Positions 37,531-48,944 of a stretch of DNA of 64,000 bases are shown here, in pieces (within the stretch, counting starts at the first letter, position 1; the number at the start of each line of letters is the position of its first letter). The translations under genes were made by a program, and so were the position numbers. The notes beneath the pieces are model-generated. The model did not search any database. It was given only the letters and a program-made list of their open reading frames with translations, and had not been told where the DNA came from. Source of the stretch: Thermovirga sp. (GTDB lineage: Bacteria; Synergistota; Synergistia; Synergistales; Thermovirgaceae); the NCBI RefSeq assembly GCF_017656375.1, contig NZ_JACDOB010000002.1:99239-163238 (forward strand). Direction: 5' to 3'.

Positions 37531-39150
37531 TTATTCAGCAGCATTACTTTCCCCTGCGCTTGGGCCATGGCCAGACAAGGCATCTTTTGCCTCCTTAACC
37601 AGCATTACAGCAAGAATGACAAGCAATATTGATATACCTGCGAGAAGGGGATTTTTTATGTTAGCCTTGATCAAAAAGAACAGGGCTGCCATCGTAGTAG
37701 CAATCATAAAGAAGAAAGGATACATGGCAAAAGCATTGTTCTTCTTAAGCCCCAACTTCACCCATACAGCAAGGGCCAAAAGCGCCAGGGCTGCAACCAG
37801 CTGATTTGAAGCTCCAAATACAGGCCAAATAAGCTTCCACGCAGGAGTGCCTCCAGTTTTGTAATAGAGAAGGACTAAAGCCACACCCACACCTATAGCT
37901 GTAGCTACATAGCGGTTTATTTTCATATCAAAAAATTCCTGGAACTGGTATCTTGCAAGCCTAGTAGCAGTATCTAACGAAGTCAAGAGGAAAGAGTTCA
38001 ACGCCAAAAGCCCCAAAGAAGTTCCAACTTTAGGATTTATACCTATCAGAGAAGCAAACTGGCCAAGGCCTTTCCCATAAGTCACAGTGGGTCCACCTTT
38101 CAGGATTCCTCCTGCCATCATGACCGTCCCAATAGCTATAACGGCTACAACTCCTTCAAGAAGCATAGAACCGTAACCCACCAACTTGGCATCCGTTTCC
38201 TTACGAAGCTGCTTAGATGTCGTTCCGCTTCCCACAAGAGAATGGAATCCTGAAATAGCTCCACAAGCAACAATTACGAAGAGCATAGGCCAAAGGTAAA
38301 CCCCTTCAGTTGGGTTTACCCCTTTGAAAGCCGGAAGGTTAACTTCAAACTTGCTTCCAAATATCATGCCTATGGCACCCAATAATACAGAGAAATAAAG
38401 CATATAAGAAGCTAGATAGTCCCTGGGCTGCAAAAGAAGCCATACTGGAAGGACAGAAGCAAAGAATATATATACTGTAAGAATAAGCCTCCAGGTATTT
38501 TTGGAAAGGGCAAAAGTAGACTGCACCCACTCATTGCCGCTAGCAAAGAAAACTGCCCCTATAACTATAGGAACCATGACAACAGTTACTACACTCAAAG
38601 AAACTCCTCTTTTATATATCAAAACCCCGAAAATCATGGCCATGAATATATAAAGGGTACCAGAAAAAGCTACCGCAGGATCTGCAGCAAAGGTACTGGC
38701 CGAAAGTTCCAAAAAGACTGCTATAACCAAAGTCAAAGCAAGCCACGTAAACGTCAAGAAGAGCCTCTTACCTTTTCTTCCTATCCATTTATCCACGACT
38801 TCACCGACAGATAGCCCCTTGTGGCGCATAGATGATACAAGGGCACCCATATCATGTACACCACCTAAAAAGGCGGACCCTATCAAACACCATAAATATG
38901 TAGGCAACCATCCAAAAAGATTGGCTGCAGCTATAGGTCCAACTATGGGCCCTGCTCCAGCAATAGAAGCAAAGTGGTGTCCCAAAAGAACAGCAGGATG
39001 CGCAGGAACATAGTCTACACCATCGAAATACAGCTCAGATGGGGGTTTATTGTCTTCGCTGAGGCCATATACACGTGCTTGAAATCTTCCGTAAAAAACA
39101 TAACATATAGCAAAAAAGACCACCGCACCTATAAAAAGACCCGCATACAT
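37531..39150 (-). CDS. cstA: CstA-family carbon starvation / pyruvate or peptide transporter
   Basis: 539 aa from the ATG at 39150, behind GGAGGTG; the track's GTG is inside that site. About 14 hydrophobic helices. Family stretches are YVPAHPAVLLGHHFASIAGAGPI VGP-type region, GSAFLGGVHDMGALVSSMR, ISGFHSLVGSGTTSKQL and FGASNQLVAALALL. CstA proteins import pyruvate or peptides in nutrient limitation, consistent with an amino-acid fermenter. Single-gene unit. Confidence 0.92.
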   Translation of the reverse strand: MYAGLFIGAVVFFAICYVFYGRFQARVYGLSEDNKPPSELYFDGVDYVPAHPAVLLGHHFASIAGAGPIVGPIAAANLFGWLPTYLWCLIGSAFLGGVHDMGALVSSMRHKGLSVGEVVDKWIGRKGKRLFLTFTWLALTLVIAVFLELSASTFAADPAVAFSGTLYIFMAMIFGVLIYKRGVSLSVVTVVMVPIVIGAVFFASGNEWVQSTFALSKNTWRLILTVYIFFASVLPVWLLLQPRDYLASYMLYFSVLLGAIGMIFGSKFEVNLPAFKGVNPTEGVYLWPMLFVIVACGAISGFHSLVGSGTTSKQLRKETDAKLVGYGSMLLEGVVAVIAIGTVMMAGGILKGGPTVTYGKGLGQFASLIGINPKVGTSLGLLALNSFLLTSLDTATRLARYQFQEFFDMKINRYVATAIGVGVALVLLYYKTGGTPAWKLIWPVFGASNQLVAALALLALAVWVKLGLKKNNAFAMYPFFFMIATTMAALFFLIKANIKNPLLAGISILLVILAVMLVKEAKDALSGHGPSAGESNAAE

Positions 39151-39195
39151 TTTCTGCACCTCCTATTCAAAATATAAATTTTCGTTCAAAACCTG

Positions 39196-39699
39196 TCATA
39201 ACTCTTCTTGCTTGACAGCTTCCCTCCTTTCTGTTTTGTCGCTAATCTTGCTCGAAACAACCAAAGCATTTCTCACAAGGGTAGCTAGATCAGAAAATTT
39301 TCTATGAACCTTTTTGTCCTCCGGATGATAAAAGAACAAATCAATCCAACCACGGAAACCAAATAAAAAGCTCTTGTGAAACATCTTGGTATGAGTTAAG
39401 GCGGGGTTTTCTGTCACTAAAAGAACGCGCTGAGTCATAACATCTGGTATGGGCTTCCACTGCTCCAAAATTTTTTGAGCCGAAGCCAAGCCTTGATGGC
39501 TAAAGATTACATAATCATAAGCATAATACCTGGCAATCTCGCCCATAAGAGAATCTTTCTTGAATGTTACTTTCCGATAAAACCCTCTCAAATCATGCCA
39601 TTCCCACAGCGTAAAACCGTATTCTTCCCAAAAAAAATTAATTTCAAATACTTTCCTATGGGAAAACAAAACATTCACCACCTTGTGTTTAATATTCAT
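39196..39699 (-). CDS. Hypothetical protein
   Basis: 167 aa, not recognised. Soluble, rich in aromatic residues, with a middle VIFSHQGLASAQKILEQW and RVLLVTENPALTHTKMF that could form a Rossmann-like alternating fold. Lies 45 bp upstream of cstA on the same strand. Codon use looks normal, so it is probably real. Confidence 0.5.
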   Translation of the reverse strand: MNIKHKVVNVLFSHRKVFEINFFWEEYGFTLWEWHDLRGFYRKVTFKKDSLMGEIARYYAYDYVIFSHQGLASAQKILEQWKPIPDVMTQRVLLVTENPALTHTKMFHKSFLFGFRGWIDLFFYHPEDKKVHRKFSDLATLVRNALVVSSKISDKTERREAVKQEEL

Positions 39700-39779
39700 T
39701 ATACAATACTGCTTAAAATGTGCAATATATTATCACGGTACAATCAATGCCTAACAACGCTTATTCAGGAAAAATGAAG

Positions 39780-39808
39780 TTGCAAAAATATGTTTTGCCA
39801 TATATAAT
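39780..39808 (+). promoter_or_regulatory. tRNA-Val promoter (TTGCAA-17-TATAAT)
   Basis: TTGCAA (39780-39785) and TATAAT (39803-39808) with exact 17-bp spacing, placing the transcript start within a few bases of the tRNA 5' end. Confidence 0.75.
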
Positions 39809-39818
39809 GTCCGGCGAA

Positions 39819-39893
39819 GGGCGACTAGCTCAGTGGGAGAGCGCTTCCTTCACACGGAAGAGGTCACAGGTTCGAACCCTGTGTCGCCCACCA
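39819..39893 (+). tRNA. tRNA-Val (anticodon CAC)
   Basis: 75 nt including an encoded CCA. Acceptor GGGCGAC/GTCGCCC, D arm with GCTCAGTGGGAGAGC, anticodon stem CTTCC/GGAAG around TTCACAC, and T arm ACAGG-TTCGAAC-CCTGT. Reads GUG codons. Confidence 0.97.
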
Positions 39894-39901
39894 TATAAAG
39901 T

Positions 39902-39938
39902 AAAAAAGGAGAGGAGCTTTTGCTCCTCTCCTTTTTTT
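39902..39938. terminator. Terminator after tRNA-Val, shared with purA
   Basis: AAAGGAGAGGAGC-TTTT-GCTCCTCTCCTTT followed by more T on the plus strand and by U on the minus strand, between the tRNA and convergent purA. Confidence 0.92.
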
Positions 39939-39965
39939 ACCCAACCATTCACGGATACAACAAAG

Positions 39966-42049
<2,084 letters not shown>

Positions 42050-42060
42050 AGCCCCTAGTT

Positions 42061-43269
42061 TTAAGGCTTAACCTCCTGCAGTGTGAGCTTGTTAAGCTCT
42101 TCTAGAGCTCTTTTAAGTTGTACATCCTTTGTATGATCTTTCTGAAACTCTCCCTCTACCACTACGTTGGGTTCTAAGCCCTTCTTATCTATAACTGTAC
42201 CATTAGGCGTATAGTATTTAGCTATAGTAACGAAAATACCGGATGCATCTGGCAGGTAGAACAACGTTTGCACTGACCCCTTACCAAAGGTCTTTTTGCC
42301 CATTATCGTAGCCCTTTTATGGTCCTTAAGAGCACCAGCTAGAATCTCTGACGCACTGGCACTCCCTTCATTCACTAAAACCACGATTGGGCTATCCGTC
42401 ATCCTGCCTGGTGTGCCATAATAAACTTCGTTGGCCCTTTCAAAACGTCCCTTAGTGCTAACTATCACCCCATCGTCTATAAGTAAATCCGCAACCCCTA
42501 TGCAGGCATCTAAAAGGCCTCCAGGGTTGTTTCTTAGATCCAAGACAATCCCTTTTGCGCCCTTTGAAATAACGTCATTAAGAGCATCCATAAATTCTTT
42601 CTTTGTCTTTTGATTAAATTGTATTATTCTTATATACCCAAATTTATCCAACATCTCATGCCTTACTGTGTGTATTTGAATAAGCTCACGGGTTATTTCA
42701 AATTTAATAAGGCCCTCATGGTCTTCTCTTCTAACCCATATAGTTACTTTGGTCCCTGGTTCTCCCCTAAGATTCTTAACAACCTTGTCTTGATCCCATC
42801 CATAAATCACTTCGTCACCTATTTTTACGATCTCGTCCATGGGCTTAACGCCTGCTCTCTCTGCAGGCGTATCTTCAATTGGGCTTATTATCAGTGTCCT
42901 ACCATCTCTCTGCCCAATATATATTCCAAGTCCTCCATATTCTCCTTCCATTTCTATCTCTTCATTTTCTAATTCTTTGGGATCCACGAAACGTGTATAT
43001 GGATCTCCCCAAGATTTAACCATTCCTTCGATAGCTCCATAAAGGATCTCCTCTTCCTTTATGTTCTCTGGGGGCTCAACGTAGTAAGTTTCCATTATTA
43101 TTCTAGCTTGCTTTATCAACCACAACTCTGAAGGACTAAAAGGCAATAATTCCTTTATCTCTGGGTTCTTTAATATCTTGTCTTCTTCTGCAAAGGTTAT
43201 CAGAACCCCACCTGCAAGGATAATACCGATAATAACTCCGATAATCACATCCCTAAATCTCTTCCACAT
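42061..43269 (-). CDS. ctpA: Carboxyl-terminal processing protease (S41 family, CtpA)
   Basis: 402 aa. N-terminal signal/anchor (VIIGVIIGIILAGGVLITFA), PDZ domain (about 95-175, GEYGGLGIYIGQRDGRTLIISPIEDTPAERAGV), then the S41 core with GIVLDLRNNPGG, catalytic serine in NEGSASASEI and lysine in GKKTFGKGSVQ. Cuts periplasmic substrates, often peptidoglycan hydrolases, which fits its place beside the EnvC-like peptidase and FtsEX. Confidence 0.95.
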   Translation of the reverse strand: MWKRFRDVIIGVIIGIILAGGVLITFAEEDKILKNPEIKELLPFSPSELWLIKQARIIMETYYVEPPENIKEEEILYGAIEGMVKSWGDPYTRFVDPKELENEEIEMEGEYGGLGIYIGQRDGRTLIISPIEDTPAERAGVKPMDEIVKIGDEVIYGWDQDKVVKNLRGEPGTKVTIWVRREDHEGLIKFEITRELIQIHTVRHEMLDKFGYIRIIQFNQKTKKEFMDALNDVISKGAKGIVLDLRNNPGGLLDACIGVADLLIDDGVIVSTKGRFERANEVYYGTPGRMTDSPIVVLVNEGSASASEILAGALKDHKRATIMGKKTFGKGSVQTLFYLPDASGIFVTIAKYYTPNGTVIDKKGLEPNVVVEGEFQKDHTKDVQLKRALEELNKLTLQEVKP

Positions 43270-43315
43270 TTCCTACGTCCACCTCTCTAACGACATCTGA
43301 TGTGATGCTTACTAT

Positions 43316-44524
43316 CTATCGCCTTAAATACTTCATAGGGTCTACAGCTTTGCCATTTACCCTCACTTCAAAATGAAGGTGGGCTCCTGTTGTTAAACCT
43401 GTTTTCCCAACGTTTCCTATGGTTTGTCCTGCTCTCACCTTACTACCCTCCGAAACAGACACCCTCGAAAGGTGAGCATAAACTGTAGTTAGATTGCTCC
43501 CATGGTCCAAAACAATTATCTGTCCATATCCATTAAGCCAACCCGTAAACAGGACCTCTCCATCGGCCGCTGCCTTTACAGGACTTCCTTCCTTTGCGCT
43601 TATATCCAATCCGGTATGCACCGTTTTCGTCTTGAAAACAGGATGTACCCTCACCCCGAATCTACTAGTAATTTTTCCTCTCACAGGCCACCGCAGTTTT
43701 CCTCCCTTATACGTAAGGACAGCAGAAGAACTTCTAGAGGCCAATTGTCTCTTCTTTGAGATTAAATATCTTATTTTATTTTTCAATTCCTCTTGAGCAT
43801 CCTGAAGTTCCTTGGCTGCCTTCATGTGAAGTTCTTTCCGTTTAGAGATCCTTTTAAGCAACTCTTCTCTCTTTGCTTGGGCCACTCTCAGCGCACGTTT
43901 TTTGCTCTCAAGTTCAGCCTTCTGCTTAATTAAAAGCCCTTTATGAGCTTCTAGTTCTTTCTTGGACTCCTCAAGTCTCTTTGAGGAATCCATCAATGTT
44001 GAAATTAATCTCTTGTCTTGTTCAGATATCCTCCTTAGCAGGAATACATTGTTTAGAACTTCATGAGCGCTCGATGCTGATAAAATAAGATTAAATTGTG
44101 CAACATTACCATATTTATATAAGGCCACAAGACGCCTCGTTAATATTTTTTTGGCTGAGTCAATATTTCCATTGGTTTTAGATATTTTCTTAGTAAGTTC
44201 CTCTATTTTCATTTGAGTGCGCTTCTCTTTAAGGTTCAAAAGCTTGATTTGCTGTTCTAATAACACTATATTCTGCCCTATTCCCGAAAGATCTTTTAAG
44301 ATATTTTTCTCCTTTTTCTTGGCTTGCAAAACCTGGCGCTTATGGTAATTTATCTGCCTTTTTATCGTCTCAAGGCGCTTTTCTTCTATTTTGATCGAAG
44401 TATCTAAATCTGAAGCGGCGGAGCTACTTGCAAGAGCAATCGTTGATATAAGACATGCTGAAATTCCCCCTCCAAAAAGAGCTATAAAAAACAATAATAT
44501 GGCTATGCAGCGCCTTTTATACAT
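43316..44524 (-). CDS. envC: EnvC/PcsB-like M23 peptidoglycan hydrolase
   Basis: About 402 aa from the ATG at 44524. Signal peptide, a long two-stranded coiled coil (about 35-250) and a C-terminal LytM/M23 domain. Zinc ligands are present as HTGLDI and HLHFEVR, so unlike classical EnvC this domain looks catalytically active. Adjacent ftsX and ftsE show it is the hydrolase controlled by FtsEX at the septum. Confidence 0.9.
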   Translation of the reverse strand: MYKRRCIAILLFFIALFGGGISACLISTIALASSSAASDLDTSIKIEEKRLETIKRQINYHKRQVLQAKKKEKNILKDLSGIGQNIVLLEQQIKLLNLKEKRTQMKIEELTKKISKTNGNIDSAKKILTRRLVALYKYGNVAQFNLILSASSAHEVLNNVFLLRRISEQDKRLISTLMDSSKRLEESKKELEAHKGLLIKQKAELESKKRALRVAQAKREELLKRISKRKELHMKAAKELQDAQEELKNKIRYLISKKRQLASRSSSAVLTYKGGKLRWPVRGKITSRFGVRVHPVFKTKTVHTGLDISAKEGSPVKAAADGEVLFTGWLNGYGQIIVLDHGSNLTTVYAHLSRVSVSEGSKVRAGQTIGNVGKTGLTTGAHLHFEVRVNGKAVDPMKYLRR

Positions 44525-44545
44525 CACCTCTACCCCCCAACAGCA

Positions 44546-45433
44546 CTAATGGGGCCTCATAGCTTGTCTAACAAACTTGGAAACTGCCAGCCAACTACAG
44601 ATCCATCCCACAGTCAACCCTCCACCAACTAGCAAAAGCCATAAATCCATAACAACCGCTCTATCTGTCATAAAATTTAAAAAGGGCATGCTGGCCTTTA
44701 AGGCGCCCACAACCCTATCGTATGATAAAAACACACTTGCTCCTGCTAATAATGCCCCTAATGCACTTATGATGGATCCATGAAGAACAAAAGGGAAAGC
44801 CACAAACCCAGGCGTAGCACCTATTAGCAGCATTATCTCTATTTCCTCTCTCCTAGCATATACTCCGATTCGTATGGTATTGAAAACCACCAAGGCACCT
44901 ACGGCTAACGCAATGGCTAATACCCCAAAAGAAAACTTTGAGATGAATCTTGATATTATCTCTAATCGTTTCGCCAACTCCCCTGCATATACTATATCCT
45001 CCACTTCTTCCATGGACAAAAGCTCTCTAGCTACGACTGAAACAGCACTAGCATTCTTTAGCTTTATTTCCACACTCGGGGGGAGAGGGTTATCATCAAG
45101 CAAAGTTAAAACATCTGCCTGATTCCCAAGCCTCGCTCTTAATATTTCCAACGCTTTGTCCGGTGTAACAATCCTAACCGAATCAACACAATCCAACTTT
45201 CCAATCTTATCAGCCACAACCTCTGCTGCAGTTCCTTTTTTATTTACGTAAGCTGTAATCACAAGATTATTTTCTATTCCTGCAACAATATGCTTTGTAT
45301 TCATTACAAATAAAATGCTGCAACTCATCAAGAAAAAAACCGCCACAGTCGTAACAAGTGTCAGAAAACTTAGAGTAATATTTCTTGTAACCAATCGGAA
45401 CGCATCACGAAGGACATAGCTAAAAGTCGTCAT
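44546..45433 (-). CDS. ftsX: Cell division protein FtsX
   Basis: 295 aa, permease-like subunit without transport function. One N-terminal helix, a large outside loop (about 45-165, with DSVRIVTPDKALEILRARLG) that recognises the hydrolase, then three helices with ARREEIEIMLLIGAT before the last pair. Overlaps ftsE by 14 bp. Confidence 0.94.
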   Translation of the reverse strand: MTTFSYVLRDAFRLVTRNITLSFLTLVTTVAVFFLMSCSILFVMNTKHIVAGIENNLVITAYVNKKGTAAEVVADKIGKLDCVDSVRIVTPDKALEILRARLGNQADVLTLLDDNPLPPSVEIKLKNASAVSVVARELLSMEEVEDIVYAGELAKRLEIISRFISKFSFGVLAIALAVGALVVFNTIRIGVYARREEIEIMLLIGATPGFVAFPFVLHGSIISALGALLAGASVFLSYDRVVGALKASMPFLNFMTDRAVVMDLWLLLVGGGLTVGWICSWLAVSKFVRQAMRPH

Positions 45434-46115
45434 TTATCTCAAACCTACCCTTCCTTTCATCTCTTACAACGCGTCCCCCTCTCAAACTAATAACTCTCTG
45501 CCTAAATTCATCAACAATATATTGGTTGTGAGTAGCCACAACAACTGTAGTTCCCATAGCATTTATTGATAGTAGAATTTTCATTATGGCCTCTGCGGTT
45601 TGCAAATCCAAATTCCCTGTAGGCTCATCAGCCAACAAAATACTGGGACAATTTATAGTAGCCCTCGCTATAGCCAGCCTCTGCTGCTCCCCACCAGAAA
45701 GCTGCTCAGGATAAAGAAATCGCCTACGCCAAAGACCCATTTTGTCCAGGATCTCATTTGTCCTCTCTTCTATAAGGTCTTTAGGCATTCCTATCGCTTC
45801 TTGGACGAAGGTTAGGTTTTCATAAGCCGTCAGGTGGGACAGCAAACGAAAGTCTTGAAAGACCACCCCTATTTCCCTTCTGTAATAGGCAATATCTGTC
45901 ATACCTAATTTGCGCAGATCTGTTCCTCCGACTAACACTCTTCCTTTAGTGGGAACTACCTCTCTCGTTATAAGGCGCATTAGAGTAGTTTTGCCCGACC
46001 CTGTAGGACCTACCAAATAGACAAAATCACCTTGCGGAATAGTAATATTTATGTTCCTGAGAGCTAAAATATCTGGAGGGAACTGCTTTATGACGTTCTC
46101 TATTTTTATTTCCAT
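45420..46115 (-). CDS. ftsE: Cell division ATP-binding protein FtsE
   Basis: 231 aa from the ATG at 46115, behind AAGGAGG (the track start lies in the transketolase tail). ABC ATPase with GPTGSGKTTLMRLI, signature QLSGGEQQRLAIARA, LLADEPTGNLD, and the FtsE-type VVFQDFRLLSHLTAYENL. Signals through FtsX to the EnvC-like peptidase. Confidence 0.95.
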   Translation of the reverse strand: MEIKIENVIKQFPPDILALRNINITIPQGDFVYLVGPTGSGKTTLMRLITREVVPTKGRVLVGGTDLRKLGMTDIAYYRREIGVVFQDFRLLSHLTAYENLTFVQEAIGMPKDLIEERTNEILDKMGLWRRRFLYPEQLSGGEQQRLAIARATINCPSILLADEPTGNLDLQTAEAIMKILLSINAMGTTVVVATHNQYIVDEFRQRVISLRGGRVVRDERKGRFEINDDF

Positions 46116-46117
46116 GC

Positions 46118-47062
46118 TTACCTCCTTCTCAAAGCCCAAACTTGAGCAGAAGCACCTACTATCTCTCTGTAAGTCAATCCATAATATTCCTGAAGCTCCC
46201 TCGCTGTACCACTTTGACCATATCTGTCAGCAACTCCTACCAACCTTATAGGAACAGGGTACTCCTCGCTTATTACTCTAGCAACAGCCTCACCAAGGCC
46301 ACCAATAACATTATGCTCCTCAGCAACCACACAACATCCTGTCCTCCTAATGGAAGCAAGGATTTGCTGGACCGCCAGAGGCTTTATACAATAGCAGTCC
46401 AAAACCTCAGCATTTATGCCTTGTCGCCCAAGGATCGCCGCAGCTTTAAGGGCCTCATGCACCATAATCCCACAGGCACATATTGTCACTCCATCTCCAG
46501 GTCTTAGTAACTTAGCCGCTCCTGGGTGGAAATCTTTATCATCTTCTTTATAAATTTCCGGGGTGGGCTCTCGTCCTACCCTCAAATAAGCTGGCCCCTG
46601 TATTTCACCTAGGAGCAGGGTCAACACTGCCGCTGAATGAAAATCTGAAGCTACAAAAACCTTCATATTGGGCAAACTTCTCATAAGAGCAATGTCCTCT
46701 GTCATCTGATGAGTGACGCCATCTTCCCCTACCGTTATTCCACCATGGGTGCCAACTAGTTTTACATTTAGGTTAGGCATGGCAACACAAGTTCGGATCT
46801 GCTCATACGCCCTGGTAGTAAGAAAAGCAGCAAAGGAGCTTACAAAGGGGAGTTCTCCACAGAGAGCCATACCAGAAGCTACTAAAACGGCCTCTTGTTC
46901 TGCTATTCCCACATTAAAAAACCTTTTATTAAAGGCTCTTCTAAAACCCTCCGTACGAGTTGAAGTTGCTACATCCGCATCTACAACAACCACATCTTCT
47001 CTTAGGCGACCCAATTCACATAGGGCCTTTCCAAATCCATCACGGCTACTCTTCTTATCCAC
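46118..47062 (-). CDS. Transketolase, C-terminal subunit
   Basis: 314 aa from a GTG at 47062 that overlaps the N-subunit stop by 8 bp, behind GGGGAAG. Pyrimidine-binding and C-terminal domains of a split transketolase: FFNVGIAEQEAVLVASGMAL, GTHGGITVGEDGVTHQ and VAEEHNVIGGLGEAVARVI. Works with the next gene's product in the non-oxidative pentose phosphate pathway. Confidence 0.92.
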   Translation of the reverse strand: MDKKSSRDGFGKALCELGRLREDVVVVDADVATSTRTEGFRRAFNKRFFNVGIAEQEAVLVASGMALCGELPFVSSFAAFLTTRAYEQIRTCVAMPNLNVKLVGTHGGITVGEDGVTHQMTEDIALMRSLPNMKVFVASDFHSAAVLTLLLGEIQGPAYLRVGREPTPEIYKEDDKDFHPGAAKLLRPGDGVTICACGIMVHEALKAAAILGRQGINAEVLDCYCIKPLAVQQILASIRRTGCCVVAEEHNVIGGLGEAVARVISEEYPVPIRLVGVADRYGQSGTARELQEYYGLTYREIVGASAQVWALRRR

Positions 47063-47918
47063 TTTGCTCTTCCCCTTCTTGGAAATATGCCTTGTCAAAT
47101 GCCTCCAGCTCCCTAAGCGCTTCTTCCATTAGAAGACGAGTAACAGGTTCCGTTGGACGAAGCAAGCCTTCCTCTATTTTCTTTAGCCCTTTCCCCGGTC
47201 GTGTTCTAGCCAAGATTATGGTAGGACTTCCTTTATGCATGTTTATTTCTGTGAAAACTTTTTCTAATTCTTTCAGGTCATGCCCATCGCACGAAAGCAC
47301 CTTCCACCCAAAAGCCTCAAGTTTTTCCTCCATGGGTTCCAAATTGCTTATATTCTCAATTCTTCCCTCCATTTGGCATCCATTAACATCGACTATTGCC
47401 GTAAGGTTATCCAATTTGTAATGGCTAGCATTCATTATGGATTCCCAAACAACTCCTTCCTGAAACTCTCCGTCACCTAACAAACAATATACCTTACTGG
47501 CAGACTTTCTTAACCTCAAAGAAAGGGCCATACCTACAGCTATGCCTAGCCCCATCCCTAAAGAACCGCTGGACGCATCTATTCCCGGAGTCCTGCGATA
47601 CTCAGGATGCCCTTGCAACATAGAACCAAGCCTCTTGTAACTCCAAAGCTCTTCTCGGCCAAAAAAGCCTAGCCGTGCTAAAACAGCATACAAAGCTGGA
47701 CACGCATGTCCCTTGCTAAAAACAAGACGGTCACGCCCTTCCCAATTAGGCCGTTGAGGATCAACCCGCATGACTTCCCAATACAGATATACAAGTATTT
47801 CCACAACCGAAAGGGAAGACGCTAGATGGTTTGCGTTGGCAACTCCTATAGTCCTTACTACGTCTTTTCTAACTTCTAACGCCGTCTTCGCTAAGAACTT
47901 CTCTCTGTCTTTGTCCAT
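47055..47918 (-). CDS. Transketolase, N-terminal subunit
   Basis: 287 aa, ThDP-pyrophosphate-binding half. Contains SKGHACPALYAVLARLGFF, GSLGMGLGIAVGMAL and the metal/ThDP motif CLLGDGEFQEGVVWE...D.N (LLGDGEFQEG, then VDVNGCQMEG). Split transketolases of this type are common in anaerobes. Behind AAGGTGA. Confidence 0.93.
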   Translation of the reverse strand: MDKDREKFLAKTALEVRKDVVRTIGVANANHLASSLSVVEILVYLYWEVMRVDPQRPNWEGRDRLVFSKGHACPALYAVLARLGFFGREELWSYKRLGSMLQGHPEYRRTPGIDASSGSLGMGLGIAVGMALSLRLRKSASKVYCLLGDGEFQEGVVWESIMNASHYKLDNLTAIVDVNGCQMEGRIENISNLEPMEEKLEAFGWKVLSCDGHDLKELEKVFTEINMHKGSPTIILARTRPGKGLKKIEEGLLRPTEPVTRLLMEEALRELEAFDKAYFQEGEEQSG

Positions 47919-47924
47919 ATCAAA

Positions 47925-48944
47925 TCACCTTATAATTTCGTTTACTGCCCGTTTCATCGCAGTCTTTATTTCTTTCTTGGCTACCGCCAATTTGTTCCCT
48001 ATTGTATCACTTTCACGAGGTACAACTTTTAATACATTTTCCGGCTCCCAAACGGGAAGTCCCCATTCTTTAGCAAATTCCCTCACCTTGGGGTCATACG
48101 GGATTGCAGTGGGAGCCAAACCTGCCATCAATGACAACACACAAAAATGAAGACGCATCCCAACTGCTGCCCTCCCGCACTTCATTACACCTATAGCCTC
48201 TTCTAATGTAGTAACGGTTTTTATCTCCTTGATGTCAATAACACCTTCCTTACTCAAGCAATTCATACAATCTACATCTTCCTCAGAGAGAGCAACCCCA
48301 GTTATATTTAGCTTCTTCTTCCGCGCAAAGCGCTCCACCGCTTCGGCACCTCGCCTTTCTAGGGCACCGCCCCAGGGCCTAAAATTCACTAAAATATGGT
48401 TTCTAGCCTCAAGGCAAGAAGGTGTAGAATCTTCCCATAAGTATAGAACTGGATCTGGGGCCAAGCAGCCCTTTAAACCTCTCCCCTCTATCCATTTTAA
48501 GGCCTTTTGATCTCTTACTGCTATAAAATTGCATTTTTTATATGCATCTGCTGTAAGATACTTAGAAATACTTCTCCTTAGGGGACCTATAGAGTTACCA
48601 AAAGCCCAAATCTTACAACCTGCCAACTCTGCAATTCTGACTACACCCCAATAGTAGAAGCATGAACGAAAGCTAGTTACGTCCTGAAATAATCCTCCGC
48701 CTCCCAACAACAAACTCTCCGCTTGTTTCAAGATATTCCATAACGCTATAAGGTTATCCCTTTTTACCGACTTTACTGCAAATTTCCTTTCGGAAACGCC
48801 AGGTAAAGAAGAAAGAAGGACCATCTCCTCTTTCGAGATTCCTTCCTCTTCCAACAACTTTATTAAGGCTTCAGCAAGAAGCTCATCACCTAAATTGCCA
48901 AAACCGTAATATCCGCACAACGCAACTTTAAATCTCCTGCTCAT
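47925..48944 (-). CDS. csaB: Polysaccharide pyruvyl transferase CsaB
   Basis: 339 aa from the ATG at 48944, which overlaps the DUF5693 stop as ATGA; the earlier track start is inside that gene. Adds ketal-pyruvate to a cell-wall polysaccharide, creating the docking site for S-layer-homology proteins. Seen: CGYYGFGNLGDELLAEAL, LLLGGGGLFQDVTS, the FGNSIGPLRR loop and GMRLHFCVLSLMAG with the conserved R/H. Confidence 0.9.
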   Translation of the reverse strand: MSRRFKVALCGYYGFGNLGDELLAEALIKLLEEEGISKEEMVLLSSLPGVSERKFAVKSVKRDNLIALWNILKQAESLLLGGGGLFQDVTSFRSCFYYWGVVRIAELAGCKIWAFGNSIGPLRRSISKYLTADAYKKCNFIAVRDQKALKWIEGRGLKGCLAPDPVLYLWEDSTPSCLEARNHILVNFRPWGGALERRGAEAVERFARKKKLNITGVALSEEDVDCMNCLSKEGVIDIKEIKTVTTLEEAIGVMKCGRAAVGMRLHFCVLSLMAGLAPTAIPYDPKVREFAKEWGLPVWEPENVLKVVPRESDTIGNKLAVAKKEIKTAMKRAVNEIIR

